Positions 1 through 7,803 of a DNA stretch of 26,866 bases are shown here, piece after piece. Numbering within the stretch: position 1 is the first letter of the stretch; each line of letters begins with the position of its first letter. Source of the DNA: Micavibrio sp. (GTDB taxonomy: Bacteria; Pseudomonadota; Alphaproteobacteria; Micavibrionales; Micavibrionaceae); contig JAPJRC010000029.1 in assembly GCA_030824805.1 (NCBI GenBank), positions 1-26,866 of the forward strand, in the 5' to 3' direction. The notes below the pieces were generated by a model. It was given only the letters and a program-made list of their open reading frames with translations. It did not search any database and was not told the origin of the DNA. The position numbers and the translations under genes were made by a program.

Positions 1-55
1 TTCCTGCATCAGGCGGACCTTTTCCGGCCAGCGGTCGAGCGTTTTGATTCCATCC
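1..55. repeat. Exact 55-bp direct repeat, copy at window edge
   Basis: Bases 1-55 are identical to 773-827 and the match ends at base 56 (c against a at 828). The internal copy reads in frame in leuS (LLDGIKTLDRWPEKVR), while this copy is out of frame. The exact length of 55 and the edge position resemble a de Bruijn k-mer overlap, so this is more likely an assembly artefact than biology. Confidence 0.9.
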
Positions 56-1432
56 CGGAAGGTCGTAATTGATATCGCGTGGCAATTCGACTGGCAGTTG
101 GTCTTCCGGCACCGGAATGATCGCGCCGTCGGAAACGCGTGTGACAAGCGGGATCGGGCAACCCCAGTAACGCTGGCGCACGGCGCCCCAGTCGCGCAGG
201 CGGTATTTGGTAACGCCTGTGCCCCTGCCCTGCTTTTCCAGTTCGGCAATGGCGGCGGCTTTCGCTTCATCGACAGTCTTGCCGGAAAGGAATTCGGAAT
301 TGATGATTTTGCCGGGACCTGTGTAGGGAAGTTTTTCTTCCGAAGGCATATCGACAACCTGCAGGATCGGCAGATTGTATTTCGTTGCGAATTCGAAGTC
401 GCGCTCATCATGCGCGGGGCATCCGAAGATCGCGCCGGTTCCGTAATCCATCAGGATGAAGTTCGCAAGATAGACAGGCAGCTCTTTGCCCGCGATGAAA
501 GGATGCGCGACCTTGTGGCCCGTGTCGAAACCAATTTTCTCGGCCTGTTCGATGGCGGCTTCGGATGTGCCGGTGGATTGGCATTGTTTGACGAAGTCTT
601 CATAGCCCGCTTTGCCGCCCGCGAGTTCTTTTGCCAGCGGGTGGTCGAAGGCAAGGCCGACAAAGCTTGCGCCGAACAGCGTGTCGGGGCGCGTTGTGTA
701 AACTTCGATGTCGCCCTTGGTTGTTGTCAGGTCGAATTTCAATTGTGCGCCCTGTGACTTGCCGATCCAGTTTTCCTGCATCAGGCGGACCTTTTCCGGC
801 CAGCGGTCGAGCGTTTTGATTCCATCCAGCAGCTTGTCTGCGTATTTCGTGATGCGGAAGAACCACTGGTTCAGCTTGCGACGCTCGACGAGCGCGCCCG
901 TTCTCCACCCTCTTCCATCAACCACCTGTTCGTTTGCCAGAACCGTGTTGTCGATAGGGTCCCAGTTGACCATCGACTCTTTGCGGTAAGCGAGATCGTT
1001 CTTGTACAGGTCCAGAAACATCTTTTGCTGGTGCTTGTAGTATTTCGGATGACAGGTCGCGACTTCGCGGGACCAGTCGATGGCAAGACCCATCGAAAGC
1101 ATCTGCGCTTTCATCTGTGCGATGTTGGAATAGGTCCAGTCGGACGGGTGGACGTTGCGTTCCATGGCGGCGTTTTCCGCCGGCAGGCCCATGGCGTCCC
1201 AGCCCATCGGGTTCAGCACGTTGAAGCCTTGTGCCTTTTTGTAACGGGCGACGACGTCCGAGAGCGTGTAGTTGCGCACATGGCCGATATGGATACGCCC
1301 CGACGGGTACGGCAGCATTGCCAGAACATAGTATTTCGGTCTGGAAGGATCTTCCGTTACCTCAAAGGCTTTGTCATCCGCCCAGCGGTTCCGCCATTTG
1401 GTTTCGGTTTCCTTGATGTTGTACCGACTCAT
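1..1432 (-). CDS. leuS: Leucyl-tRNA synthetase, 5' part only, chimeric at window edge
   Basis: Charges tRNA-Leu with leucine in the cytoplasm (class Ia synthetase). The minus-strand frame starts at the ATG ending at 1432, with AGGG about nine bases upstream. It shows the class I HIGH motif at residues 48-51 (PYPSGRIHIGHVRNY), the following NPMGWDAFGLPAENAA block, and an editing-domain TTRPDT segment. About 459 of the family's usual 850 or so residues are present. The authentic frame runs down to base 56, ending at LPRDINYDLPG. Bases 1-55 then repeat 773-827 exactly, in a different reading frame (WNQNARPLAG), where the family normally continues with a conserved GNPL-type segment. The edge is therefore probably an assembly chimera and not the true continuation. 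Identity of the gene is very secure; the sequence beyond base 56 is not. Confidence 0.95.
   Translation of the reverse strand, partial: MSRYNIKETETKWRNRWADDKAFEVTEDPSRPKYYVLAMLPYPSGRIHIGHVRNYTLSDVVARYKKAQGFNVLNPMGWDAMGLPAENAAMERNVHPSDWTYSNIAQMKAQMLSMGLAIDWSREVATCHPKYYKHQQKMFLDLYKNDLAYRKESMVNWDPIDNTVLANEQVVDGRGWRTGALVERRKLNQWFFRITKYADKLLDGIKTLDRWPEKVRLMQENWIGKSQGAQLKFDLTTTKGDIEVYTTRPDTLFGASFVGLAFDHPLAKELAGGKAGYEDFVKQCQSTGTSEAAIEQAEKIGFDTGHKVAHPFIAGKELPVYLANFILMDYGTGAIFGCPAHDERDFEFATKYNLPILQVVDMPSEEKLPYTGPGKIINSEFLSGKTVDEAKAAAIAELEKQGRGTGVTKYRLRDWGAVRQRYWGCPIPLVTRVSDGAIIPVPEDQLPVELPRDINYDLPGWNQNARPLAGKGPPDAG
773..827. repeat. Exact 55-bp direct repeat, internal in-frame leuS copy
   Basis: Partner of the repeat at 1-55. 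This copy lies inside leuS in the proper frame and fits the family, so it is the authentic location of the sequence. Confidence 0.9.
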
Positions 1433-1462
1433 ATCTCACGCCCTTTATTAATTTCGAACACC

Positions 1463-1491
1463 TATTAAGGCGCGCGTGCTGCGGAAATCAA
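1463..1491 (-). promoter_or_regulatory. Candidate sigma-70 promoter of leuS
   Basis: On the minus strand, TTGATT (1491-1486), a 17-base spacer and TTAATA (1468-1463) lie between the terminator of the upstream gene and leuS. This would place the transcription start near 1455, about 23 bases before the leuS ATG. Motif match only. Confidence 0.5.
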
Positions 1492-1504
1492 GGAGAATAA
1501 GAAA

Positions 1505-1524
1505 ATCCCGGCTTTCGCCGGGAT
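1505..1524 (-). terminator. Rho-independent terminator after the DUF3576 gene
   Basis: A perfect 8-bp stem (ATCCCGGC with GCCGGGAT) closes a four-base loop and is followed on the minus strand by TTTTCTTATT. It lies about 30 bases after the stop of the DUF3576 gene and separates it from leuS. Confidence 0.8.
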
Positions 1525-1553
1525 CCTTGAAACATTCTTATATAAAGCGTGTC

Positions 1554-2102
1554 TTATTCCTCGCCCATGTCGGCCACGCGAAGCTGGCGGGCGCGGGTCA
1601 GGATGGCGTCTTCCATCTGCGGGCCGGTGTTGTCGGCGACAGTGGTGTCTCTCCATGCGCCGCCCTTCTGCACCTGGCGGAAGACTTTAACCTTTACGCC
1701 GTCGGAACGAAGCTGCTTGTCGAGGATGAAGATATTCACCTTGAAACGCTCGTCCGGTTTTTCCGGCGCGGTGTACCAGTCGGTGATGATGACGCCGCCA
1801 AACGGGTCTGCCGATGCCAGAGGCATGAAAGTTACCGTGTCGAGCGCAGCGCGCCACAGATAGGAGTTCACGCCGATGCCGTTCGAGCCATCGTTCTTTT
1901 CTTTGTCCTTGCCGCCGAGAATGCTGAGGCCGCCCTCGCCGAAAATGCTTTGGCGTTCGCCGTAAATATCGCCGTCCGTTGTCGTGCGGTCATAACCCGT
2001 CGGGTATTTCGCCTCGCCGCGATACTTGTCGCATGACGTTATGAAAACAACGCTGGCCAGCAATAGTATGACGACCAGAAGGGATTGAATACGCGATACC
2101 AT
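1554..2102 (-). CDS. DUF3576 family lipoprotein
   Basis: A 182-residue protein with a hydrophobic N-terminus (about residues 5-22) and a lipobox-like ITSC ending at Cys24, so probably an outer- or inner-membrane lipoprotein. The body (NGIGVNSYLWRAALDTVTFM, then DPFGGVIITDWY) matches what I know of the DUF3576 family, typical of alphaproteobacteria and commonly found just upstream of leuS, as here. Molecular function is unknown; a role in the cell envelope is inferred from location and family distribution. The ATG at 2102 has GGAG about ten bases upstream. The gene is followed by its own terminator, so leuS is likely transcribed separately. Confidence 0.85.
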   Translation of the reverse strand: MVSRIQSLLVVILLLASVVFITSCDKYRGEAKYPTGYDRTTTDGDIYGERQSIFGEGGLSILGGKDKEKNDGSNGIGVNSYLWRAALDTVTFMPLASADPFGGVIITDWYTAPEKPDERFKVNIFILDKQLRSDGVKVKVFRQVQKGGAWRDTTVADNTGPQMEDAILTRARQLRVADMGEE

Positions 2103-2470
2103 GATAACGGACTCCTCGGCCGACTGGCCTTGCTGTTAATCTTTGGATTGCTTAGCATGCCCTCAGGCGGCGCTCAAGGCCCCTGCCCGAGCCGTCCCAA
2201 GTTGTGCGCAGATATCAGGAAATCCGCCATTTTTCAGTCGCGCGGAAACCGAAAAATATAATTACATAACGCACTTAACGGCTGTACGCCTTATTGTGGC
2301 AGAATTGCAACAGGCCCCCACCAAAATCATTTATCCACGTTTGCTCGCGTTGACCAGACTCAGCGGATGGGACTAAATTGACGCATCACTCGGAGGGTTC
2401 CGGGTGGTTTTCTTACAGCGACCTGTTCTGGTCTTTCTAAGAAATCGTTCAAAAATTTGGAGGAATGAAA
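2103..2470. other. Divergent intergenic region between DUF3576 gene and porin
   Basis: A stretch of 368 bases without a credible gene. It holds the leader and likely promoter of the porin (2350-2379) and the upstream region of the divergent lipoprotein gene. An inverted repeat, ATTTTTC at 2229-2235 and GAAAAAT at 2251-2257 with a 15-base loop, sits in its AT-rich middle and could be an operator; nothing identifies the factor. No tRNA or riboswitch was recognised. Confidence 0.6.
2350..2379 (+). promoter_or_regulatory. Candidate sigma-70 promoter of the porin gene
   Basis: TTGACC (2350-2355), an 18-base spacer and TAAATT (2374-2379) would start transcription near 2386 and give a leader of about 85 bases before the porin ATG. 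Motif match only. Confidence 0.35.
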
Positions 2471-3523
2471 ATGAAAAAAATTCTGCTTTGCAGTGCTGCC
2501 CTCGTCGGCGTTGCTTTTGCCGCTGCACCTGCGATGGCTCAAGTTGACGTTACGGTTGGCGGTCACACGAAAAACTACATCGGCTGGGCCGATAACGAAG
2601 ATGACGCTCGTGACTTCGACATGCTGCGCGAATCCGAACTGCACTTCAACGCTGAAGGCACGGCTGACAATGGTCTGACGTACGGTTTTCACGCTGAACT
2701 CGAAGCCGATGGTGGCGATGACGCCAACACGGTTGAAGAATCCTACCTGTACCTGGCTTCTTCCCTCGGCCGCGTGAACCTCGGTTCCGAAGATGGCGCC
2801 GCATACCTCCTGCAGGTTGCTGCTCCTTCGGCTGATGCCAACATCGACGGTCTCCGTCAGTACATCAACCCGTTCAACGCGGACAGCGTAGCCGCTGACG
2901 CGTTCCTCGCTGGCGATGGCCTCGACTACGACAACGACACAACGGGCACGTCCGAAAAAGTAACGTACCTCTCCCCGAACTGGTCTGGTTTCCAATTCGG
3001 TGCGTCGTTCACGCCTGAAATCAACGATGGCCCTGGCGATATTGACTCCGCTTCCGGCACGGCTGGTTTCGCAGATGACGCCGATGGCGCATTCTACGAA
3101 GGCGCTCTCCGTTACGAAGGCACGTTCAACAATGTTGGCTTTGCAGTCGGCGGCGGTTACGGCCAAGGCGAAGACGAAGACGACAATGAGTGGAACGTTG
3201 GTGCAGACTTCGACATCGGTGCATTCGGTGTTGGCGCTGCCTACACGGAAGCTGAAGGCGATGTTGGTGGTGTAGATGTTGAGCAAGACACGATCGTTGT
3301 CGGCGCTGACTACACGACCGGTCCTTTCCAGTTCGGCGTTTCCTACCTGAACAAAGATGCTGAAGATGTTATCGAAGCAGACCGTTATGCTGGCGGCGTG
3401 GTTTACACGCTGACGCAAGGCCTGACGCTGCGCGGTTCCGTTCAGTATGTTGATGCCGACGTAACAGGCGGCGACGACATCGACGGTACGTCCGTTCTCG
3501 GTGGCGTTCAGTTCAACTTCTAA
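2471..3523 (+). CDS. Outer-membrane porin, strongly acidic
   Basis: A 350-residue outer-membrane beta-barrel protein. A signal peptide (MKKILLCSAALVGVAFAA, cleavage after AMA) precedes a Gly/Asp-rich body of alternating strands, and it ends in the barrel signature FNF with C-terminal Phe. The start at 2471 is preferred over the ATG at 2465 because GGAGG (2459-2463) is seven bases from 2471 but touches 2465. The mature part has about 63 Asp/Glu against about 10 Lys/Arg by hand count, unusually acidic even for a porin. It is monocistronic, with a long leader and a strong terminator, as expected for an abundant porin. It fits the general Gram-negative porin superfamily; the pore specificity cannot be told. 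Confidence 0.85.
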   Translation: MKKILLCSAALVGVAFAAAPAMAQVDVTVGGHTKNYIGWADNEDDARDFDMLRESELHFNAEGTADNGLTYGFHAELEADGGDDANTVEESYLYLASSLGRVNLGSEDGAAYLLQVAAPSADANIDGLRQYINPFNADSVAADAFLAGDGLDYDNDTTGTSEKVTYLSPNWSGFQFGASFTPEINDGPGDIDSASGTAGFADDADGAFYEGALRYEGTFNNVGFAVGGGYGQGEDEDDNEWNVGADFDIGAFGVGAAYTEAEGDVGGVDVEQDTIVVGADYTTGPFQFGVSYLNKDAEDVIEADRYAGGVVYTLTQGLTLRGSVQYVDADVTGGDDIDGTSVLGGVQFNF

Positions 3524-3546
3524 TCGAAGCTGAATATAAATTCGGG

Positions 3547-3575
3547 AGAGGCACCTTCGGGTGCCTCTTTCTTTT
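3547..3575 (+). terminator. Rho-independent terminator after porin
   Basis: A perfect 9-bp stem (AGAGGCACC with GGTGCCTCT) closes a stable TTCG tetraloop and is followed by TTCTTTTT. It starts 23 bases after the porin stop codon. Confidence 0.92.
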
Positions 3576-3602
3576 TGCGCACATGAAATCTAGAGTAGGG
3601 CC

Positions 3603-4265
3603 ATGCAAGAGATCGCAGACAATTTCGAAGACATCTATAAGCAGATCCGCAAGGCAGAGCGCTGCGCAAACCGCGTGGAGCACAGCGTCGCCCTGACGGC
3701 GGTTTCGAAAACACAGCCGCGCGAAGCATTGGAAGCGGCGCTCGCCACCGGGCAGCGTCTCTTCGGCGAGAACAAGGTACAGGAAGCGCAATCACACTGG
3801 ACGGAGCTCAAGGAAAAATTTCCCGATGTAAAATTGCATCTAATCGGCCCGTTGCAGACGAACAAAGCCAAAGATGCTGTTGCGCTCTTCGACTGCATAG
3901 AAACGCTAGACCGCGAAAAGCTCGCCGATATTTTATCGGATGAAATCAAAAAGCAGGGCAGGGATGTGCCGTGCCTTATACAGGTCAACACAGGCGAAGA
4001 AGAGCAGAAGGCGGGCATTGCGCCGCGCGATGTCGCTGCATTTTTAAAATATTGCCGTGCGCGCGGAATAAATGTCATCGGCCTTATGTGCATACCACCG
4101 GCGGATGAACCCGCAGGGCTTCACTTCGCGCTGCTAAAAAACATCGCGGACAGATCAGGGCTCTCACAGCTGAGCATGGGCATGTCTTCCGATTTCGAGA
4201 AGGCTATCGCTGCGGGCGCCACCCATGTGCGTATCGGCACAGCACTTTTCGGCGCGCGAAAATAA
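3603..4265 (+). CDS. yggS: YggS/PLPBP family pyridoxal-phosphate homeostasis protein
   Basis: A 220-residue cytoplasmic PLP-binding protein of the YggS/PROSC family, which buffers pyridoxal phosphate and has no established catalytic reaction. The cofactor lysine is Lys36 in the conserved AVSKTQP motif, followed by GQRLFGENKVQEAQ, HLIGPLQTNK and the C-terminal phosphate-binding SMGMSSDFEKAIAAG and THVRIGTALFG segments. Length and motif order are standard. The ATG at 3603 follows AGGG. It stands alone after the porin terminator and converges with the unknown gene ending at 4273. Confidence 0.95.
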   Translation: MQEIADNFEDIYKQIRKAERCANRVEHSVALTAVSKTQPREALEAALATGQRLFGENKVQEAQSHWTELKEKFPDVKLHLIGPLQTNKAKDAVALFDCIETLDREKLADILSDEIKKQGRDVPCLIQVNTGEEEQKAGIAPRDVAAFLKYCRARGINVIGLMCIPPADEPAGLHFALLKNIADRSGLSQLSMGMSSDFEKAIAAGATHVRIGTALFGARK

Positions 4266-4272
4266 TTCTTGT

Positions 4273-4929
4273 TTAGATATTCCAGCTTGTCTGGCTGTTG
4301 CTGCGCGCGGAAAAATTACGGTGGCCATCAGCCGTGGTGTAGGCTTTTATCGCGTCCGCGTTGCTGTGATTTGAGTTGGCATTGGCCAATTTGTCGTCTT
4401 GTATGTCGTATGCAATTTTTGGTTTTGCGGTATCGCCCGTTGTTTCAAAGCCCGCTATGGCCAACGCATTCTCTGCAATGTCTTTGCCTGTCGTGCTTTT
4501 CACCAATGTGTTGATGGTGCTACCTATCGCTCCGATCGGGCCGCCGAATACGCCGCCACCGATGATGTTGCTCATCGGCTTGATCGTGTCGCCGGTAAGC
4601 TTGCGATAGATATTGCCAATCACCGGGACATGGTGAAGCGGGTTGATCATATCCACGAGGTCTTCAAACGTGTATTCATCGTTGTTGGGCGCTGTTTCAT
4701 ACGCAAGACCCGTCGCCTGCGCAGGGTCCGCATGGCTTGGGGCATAGGATTGTGCGACAACCGTGTTTGCATTCACCATCCGTCCGAAAGAGGGGATGGG
4801 GCCTGCGGTGCGCGGCTCGCCCTGCATGCGGCTGACCGTTTTCTCCATGGAAGCGCGCCATGCCGGATAGCCGGATTCGGCTTTGGCGGGGGCAGGGCTG
4901 GCGCTGAAGGCGGTGGCGTGTTGAAACAT
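4273..4929 (-). CDS. Uncharacterised protein with conserved NPLHHVPV/GDTI segment
   Basis: I do not recognise a function. The protein (218 residues from the ATG at 4929) has a low-complexity Ala/Pro N-terminus and then a distinctive region at residues 88-150: FEDLVDMINPLHHVPVIGNI, YRKLTGDTIKPM, and the Gly-rich hydrophobic IIGGGVFGGPIGAIGS, which may be membrane-inserting. I recall similar NPL-P-GDTI regions in unannotated alphaproteobacterial proteins, but assign no family. The C-terminus is polar. The frame extends to a GTG at 4968 (231 residues) with no visible Shine-Dalgarno sequence; the ATG at 4929 has AAGGA directly against it, so the start is uncertain. It is divergent from the regulator gene at 5045. 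Confidence 0.65.
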   Translation of the reverse strand: MFQHATAFSASPAPAKAESGYPAWRASMEKTVSRMQGEPRTAGPIPSFGRMVNANTVVAQSYAPSHADPAQATGLAYETAPNNDEYTFEDLVDMINPLHHVPVIGNIYRKLTGDTIKPMSNIIGGGVFGGPIGAIGSTINTLVKSTTGKDIAENALAIAGFETTGDTAKPKIAYDIQDDKLANANSNHSNADAIKAYTTADGHRNFSARSNSQTSWNI

Positions 4930-5044
4930 TCCTTGGTATTTGCAATAGACATGCCAAACGCGATGCACATATCAGCACGGCTGGACAATGTAAAATCAAT
5001 GGGTTAGACAAGGATATAGCTGTTTATACGCTTCGAAAGGGATC

Positions 5045-5650
5045 ATGGCCGCGCCTTCCGTACCATCGATAGCCATTTTTGCCGGGGATAAGGCCGTTCG
5101 GGCCTATCTGGGCCGGATTGTTACGCTGGCCGGGGCGCAGCCATTGCCTGAGGATGGGGATTCACAAGACGCTGCGCTTTGGATTGTCGACAAAAACGCT
5201 GTCTTGCCGGTTTCGACAGGCAAGCGGATCATCCGGCTGGGTGAAGGCGCATCCGGTGAGGCAGGCGTACGGATTCTGAAAATCCCAACGAAGGCCGCGG
5301 TGCTGGCGGAGGCTATTGAACGCGCACTGGCGGAATTGCGCCAGATGCCTGACCGTCTGGAGATTGCGGAATATGTGCTTGATACGGGCGAAAGTCTCTG
5401 GATTGCACCTGACAAATCTCCGGTGCGGCTCACGGAAAAAGAGGTTGCCATTCTGCTGGCCATCAAGGAATCCGCGCCTTCCAGCCTGTCGCGTCCAACC
5501 TTGCTCACAAAAGTCTGGGGCTACGCAGAAGGGGTGGAAACCCATACGCTGGAAACACACATATACCGTTTGCGGCAAAAAATTGAAGACGACCCGTCTA
5601 GGCCGGCGATATTGCTGACAGACGACGATGGCTACAGGCTGAAAGATTAG
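5045..5650 (+). CDS. Atypical OmpR/PhoB-type winged-helix regulator without receiver phosphosite
   Basis: A 201-residue DNA-binding protein. Residues 128-201 form an OmpR/PhoB-type winged helix: LTEKEVAILLAI, the loop with LLTKVWGY, the recognition helix VETHTLETHIYRLRQKI and the wing ILLTDDDGYRLKD. The first 100 residues have the size and beta-alpha flavour of a receiver domain (PSIAIFAGDKAVRAYLG), but the acidic pair and the phospho-accepting Asp in a hydrophobic strand are not evident, so phosphorylation-independent action is inferred. AAAGGGA lies just upstream of the ATG. No partner kinase is in the window. Its stop overlaps the stop of the convergent gene at 5647 by four bases. Confidence 0.85.
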   Translation: MAAPSVPSIAIFAGDKAVRAYLGRIVTLAGAQPLPEDGDSQDAALWIVDKNAVLPVSTGKRIIRLGEGASGEAGVRILKIPTKAAVLAEAIERALAELRQMPDRLEIAEYVLDTGESLWIAPDKSPVRLTEKEVAILLAIKESAPSSLSRPTLLTKVWGYAEGVETHTLETHIYRLRQKIEDDPSRPAILLTDDDGYRLKD

Positions 5651-6228
5651 GCGCCGGCCATTTCAAGCTGCTTCGCACGTACAGCCAGAACCAACGCCGA
5701 CAAGAATGTTTCCGCTTTTTCTATCACAAGCGTTTGCACGCCTTGGCGACTGAGCCCTTCCAGCTCTGTTATCAAAACATGCATCGTACGTATTTCATCG
5801 GCCGCAAGAAGGCTTACAAGATCGGCAGGTGGTTCGGTATTGGCGGAATTCTGCGGGGTTTCAGGCAGAACAGGCGGCTGCGCTGCATGTGCAGCGGTAG
5901 AGCTGTACGCCGCTACGGCGCGCGCCGTACGTGTGTTGACGGGGGTAAGTTCCGGCGCGGTCTGGACACTAGCGGCCTCTGCCAATGGGGGGGCTTCGGG
6001 CACTTCATCGCCGCGGTTGCGCAGGAATTCAATCAAAAAAGCCTTCAGGGCTTCCACGCTCACGGCCGTGCTGTCTTCCCACAGGCTGTTGCCAGAGTCT
6101 TCCGACTGTTCTTGTTCCTGCTTTTGGCCATGCTCCTGACGTTCATCCCGGCGGATTTCAAGGCGTGCGTCGCTTTTCTCCGCCTGGCGGAGATGGCTTT
6201 TAAACAAAGGGCCGAGTTGCGAAAACAC
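5647..6228 (-). CDS. Uncharacterised protein with Gln/Glu-rich linker
   Basis: Function not recognised. A 193-residue soluble protein starting at a GTG (6228) with GGAAGG ten bases upstream. The N-terminal part is charged (QEHGQKQEQEQSED), followed by a short helix (SVEALKAFLIEFLRNRG) and an Ala/Pro-rich linker. A helical C-terminal domain spans about residues 136-193 (LVSLLAADEIRTMHVLITEL) and looks like the conserved part. No signal peptide or membrane segment. It converges with, and overlaps by four bases, the winged-helix regulator gene. An extended -10 promoter is visible upstream. Confidence 0.7.
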   Translation of the reverse strand: MFSQLGPLFKSHLRQAEKSDARLEIRRDERQEHGQKQEQEQSEDSGNSLWEDSTAVSVEALKAFLIEFLRNRGDEVPEAPPLAEAASVQTAPELTPVNTRTARAVAAYSSTAAHAAQPPVLPETPQNSANTEPPADLVSLLAADEIRTMHVLITELEGLSRQGVQTLVIEKAETFLSALVLAVRAKQLEMAGA

Positions 6229-6266
6229 GAAACAGTATCCTTCCGAGCGTAAATAACCTTAAGAAT

Positions 6267-6275
6267 ATTATAGCA
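6267..6275 (-). promoter_or_regulatory. Extended -10 promoter of the gene at 5647-6228
   Basis: The minus strand reads TGCTATAAT, a consensus -10 hexamer with a TG extension, about 40 bases before the GTG start at 6228. No good -35 hexamer is seen, which is usual for extended -10 promoters. Confidence 0.45.
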
Positions 6276-6347
6276 CATTGAAATATTATTGCGATATGAG
6301 ACCTGAATCATCAGGAAAATCACATAGATACAAACCCGTACACGGAA

Positions 6348-7106
6348 TTATTGGGCCGGCGTCCCGGCGCTTCCTGTGGGCTGCTGGTACAGGTCCCGCA
6401 ATTCCTGTGTTACAGGCGATACATACCAGTCCGCGCCGTAATTCCACATCGTTTTGCCCGCTCTCGCGGAGATAAGCGACATGGTGGCGATATCGCAGAG
6501 CAGAGCCCATTGCTCTTTATTGTCGATAATATAAGGCTGCTGCATGTAAGCACGGGCGGGTTTCAATTGCAGATGGAGTACGGCGTTGCCGGCAGGCGAG
6601 CCGGAAAACGATGATAAAATCATATCGTATTGTTCTTTTTGAAGCTGCTGGATCATCAGCGTTTCAATCTGTTGCGGGATTACAGCGAAATGATATTCGA
6701 GAAATTTGTACGGGAAGTAAGTGACATCGCCTTCCGGGAAGATCATGTACATCCAGAATTGCTCCTCACCGCTTTTCAGCGTTACGGCTTTCAATTCCAC
6801 ACGGACATTGCCGGAAACATTCAAAACATCCGCATCCGGATCATAAGCCCGCCATTTCGTGAATAGCCGCTGTTTTTCATTGAACAAAGCTTCATCCGCG
6901 CGTGCGGGGGGTGCGACTTTATATTCCTTTGAACTCTTCGCCCAAAGGTCGAAATCCGGATTGCTGTCGCCGGTCTTGAAGAAGGCGATAGCAACATCCT
7001 CGCCCGTGGTGGTTTCCTGCGCAGACGCGTTTACAGGGAGGCAGGTTACAGCGCACATAACGGCTACGCATAGGAAGGCAAGGCGCGACAAAGCAGGGGA
7101 AATCAT
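6348..7106 (-). CDS. Uncharacterised secreted protein
   Basis: Function not recognised. About 252 residues with a signal peptide (MISPALSRLAFLCVAVMC, cleavage near NASA), so probably periplasmic. The mature part contains NPDFDLWAKSSKEYK, a beta-rich block (GNVRVELKAVTLKSGEEQFW, then YMIFPEGDVTYFPY) and a C-terminal block YNYGADWY-like (WNYGADWYVSPVTQELRDLY). The frame extends to an ATG at 7121. I prefer 7106 because the TATAAT at 7138-7133 would start transcription near 7126, leaving almost no leader for 7121. Neither start has a strong Shine-Dalgarno sequence. It is divergent from the Smr gene at 7183. Confidence 0.75.
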   Translation of the reverse strand: MISPALSRLAFLCVAVMCAVTCLPVNASAQETTTGEDVAIAFFKTGDSNPDFDLWAKSSKEYKVAPPARADEALFNEKQRLFTKWRAYDPDADVLNVSGNVRVELKAVTLKSGEEQFWMYMIFPEGDVTYFPYKFLEYHFAVIPQQIETLMIQQLQKEQYDMILSSFSGSPAGNAVLHLQLKPARAYMQQPYIIDNKEQWALLCDIATMSLISARAGKTMWNYGADWYVSPVTQELRDLYQQPTGSAGTPAQ

Positions 7107-7132
7107 GTGGCAGGAGTCCATTTCTTTGTTCT

Positions 7133-7138
7133 ATTATA
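7133..7138 (-). promoter_or_regulatory. Consensus -10 box upstream of the secreted-protein gene
   Basis: The minus strand carries a perfect TATAAT about 27 bases upstream of the ATG at 7106. The matching -35 position is only weakly conserved (T-rich). Confidence 0.4.
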
Positions 7139-7182
7139 CCCAACGCACCGGAAAAGAAAAAGTTTTTGGGAGAAGACACCTT

Positions 7183-7803
7183 ATGGGCAAGGGATCTGGG
7201 AAGCCTTCGGACGGTAGAGGCGCAGGCGGGCGCGGCGGCGGTCTGGACCATGCGGATTTCCTTCTCTGGAAGGAATTCACGCGGGATATAGATCCGCTGG
7301 AAGAGCCGGACTGGGAAGCGCTTGAGCGCGATGTACACGCCGCACCGCAACAAAAAAAGACAGAAAATGTCGCGCCTTCTGACGTAAGCCTTGCGCCCAC
7401 TGTGCCATTGCCACAATCGCAAACCACGCCCCTTAAAGATTATATCCCGCAGCTAGATGCACGGACCGATGCCCGGCTGCGCCGCGGGCAGATGCCGATC
7501 GAAGGCAAGCTGGATCTGCATGGCTGCACACAAGACGAGGCGCATCGCCGGTTAAATGAATTTGTTATCGGTGCCCAATCGCGCGGCAAGAGATGCGTGC
7601 TCGTAATAACGGGCAAAGGACTCTCACGCGGCGGCGGCCTTAACGATGCCGAAAGGACCACCGGAATATTGCGACAAAAACTTCCGCTCTGGCTTTCGAT
7701 TGCGCCGCTGCGCGGGCTCGTGCTGAAAGCCTATCCGGCCGTACAGCGAGATGGCGGCACAGGTGCGTGCTATCTTTATCTCAAGCGCAACCGCGACTAT
7801 TGA
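7183..7803 (+). CDS. Smr-domain (Smr/MutS2 family) protein
   Basis: A 206-residue protein with a disordered Gly-rich N-terminus and a C-terminal Smr domain. The Smr motifs are visible: LDLHG at 110-114 followed by a helix, ITGKG at 142-146, and GGTGACYLYLKR at 191-202. The family acts on nucleic acids (DNA or RNA cleavage or binding in characterised members); the substrate here is unknown. The ATG at 7183 has GGGAGAAG upstream at good spacing. The frame is open further upstream to 6859, but that part lies opposite the secreted-protein gene and is not credible. Its stop overlaps the convergent M23 peptidase gene by seven bases. Confidence 0.9.
   Translation: MGKGSGKPSDGRGAGGRGGGLDHADFLLWKEFTRDIDPLEEPDWEALERDVHAAPQQKKTENVAPSDVSLAPTVPLPQSQTTPLKDYIPQLDARTDARLRRGQMPIEGKLDLHGCTQDEAHRRLNEFVIGAQSRGKRCVLVITGKGLSRGGGLNDAERTTGILRQKLPLWLSIAPLRGLVLKAYPAVQRDGGTGACYLYLKRNRDY

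Noticed and set aside
2360..3418. 352-codon open frame on the minus strand opposite the porin
   Set aside because: Antisense to a clear porin with signal peptide; the frame lacks family motifs and arises from the porin's codon bias.
6859..7182. Upstream extension of the Smr-domain frame
   Set aside because: Lies opposite the secreted-protein gene; the ATG at 7183 has a good ribosome site and starts a normal Smr-type protein.
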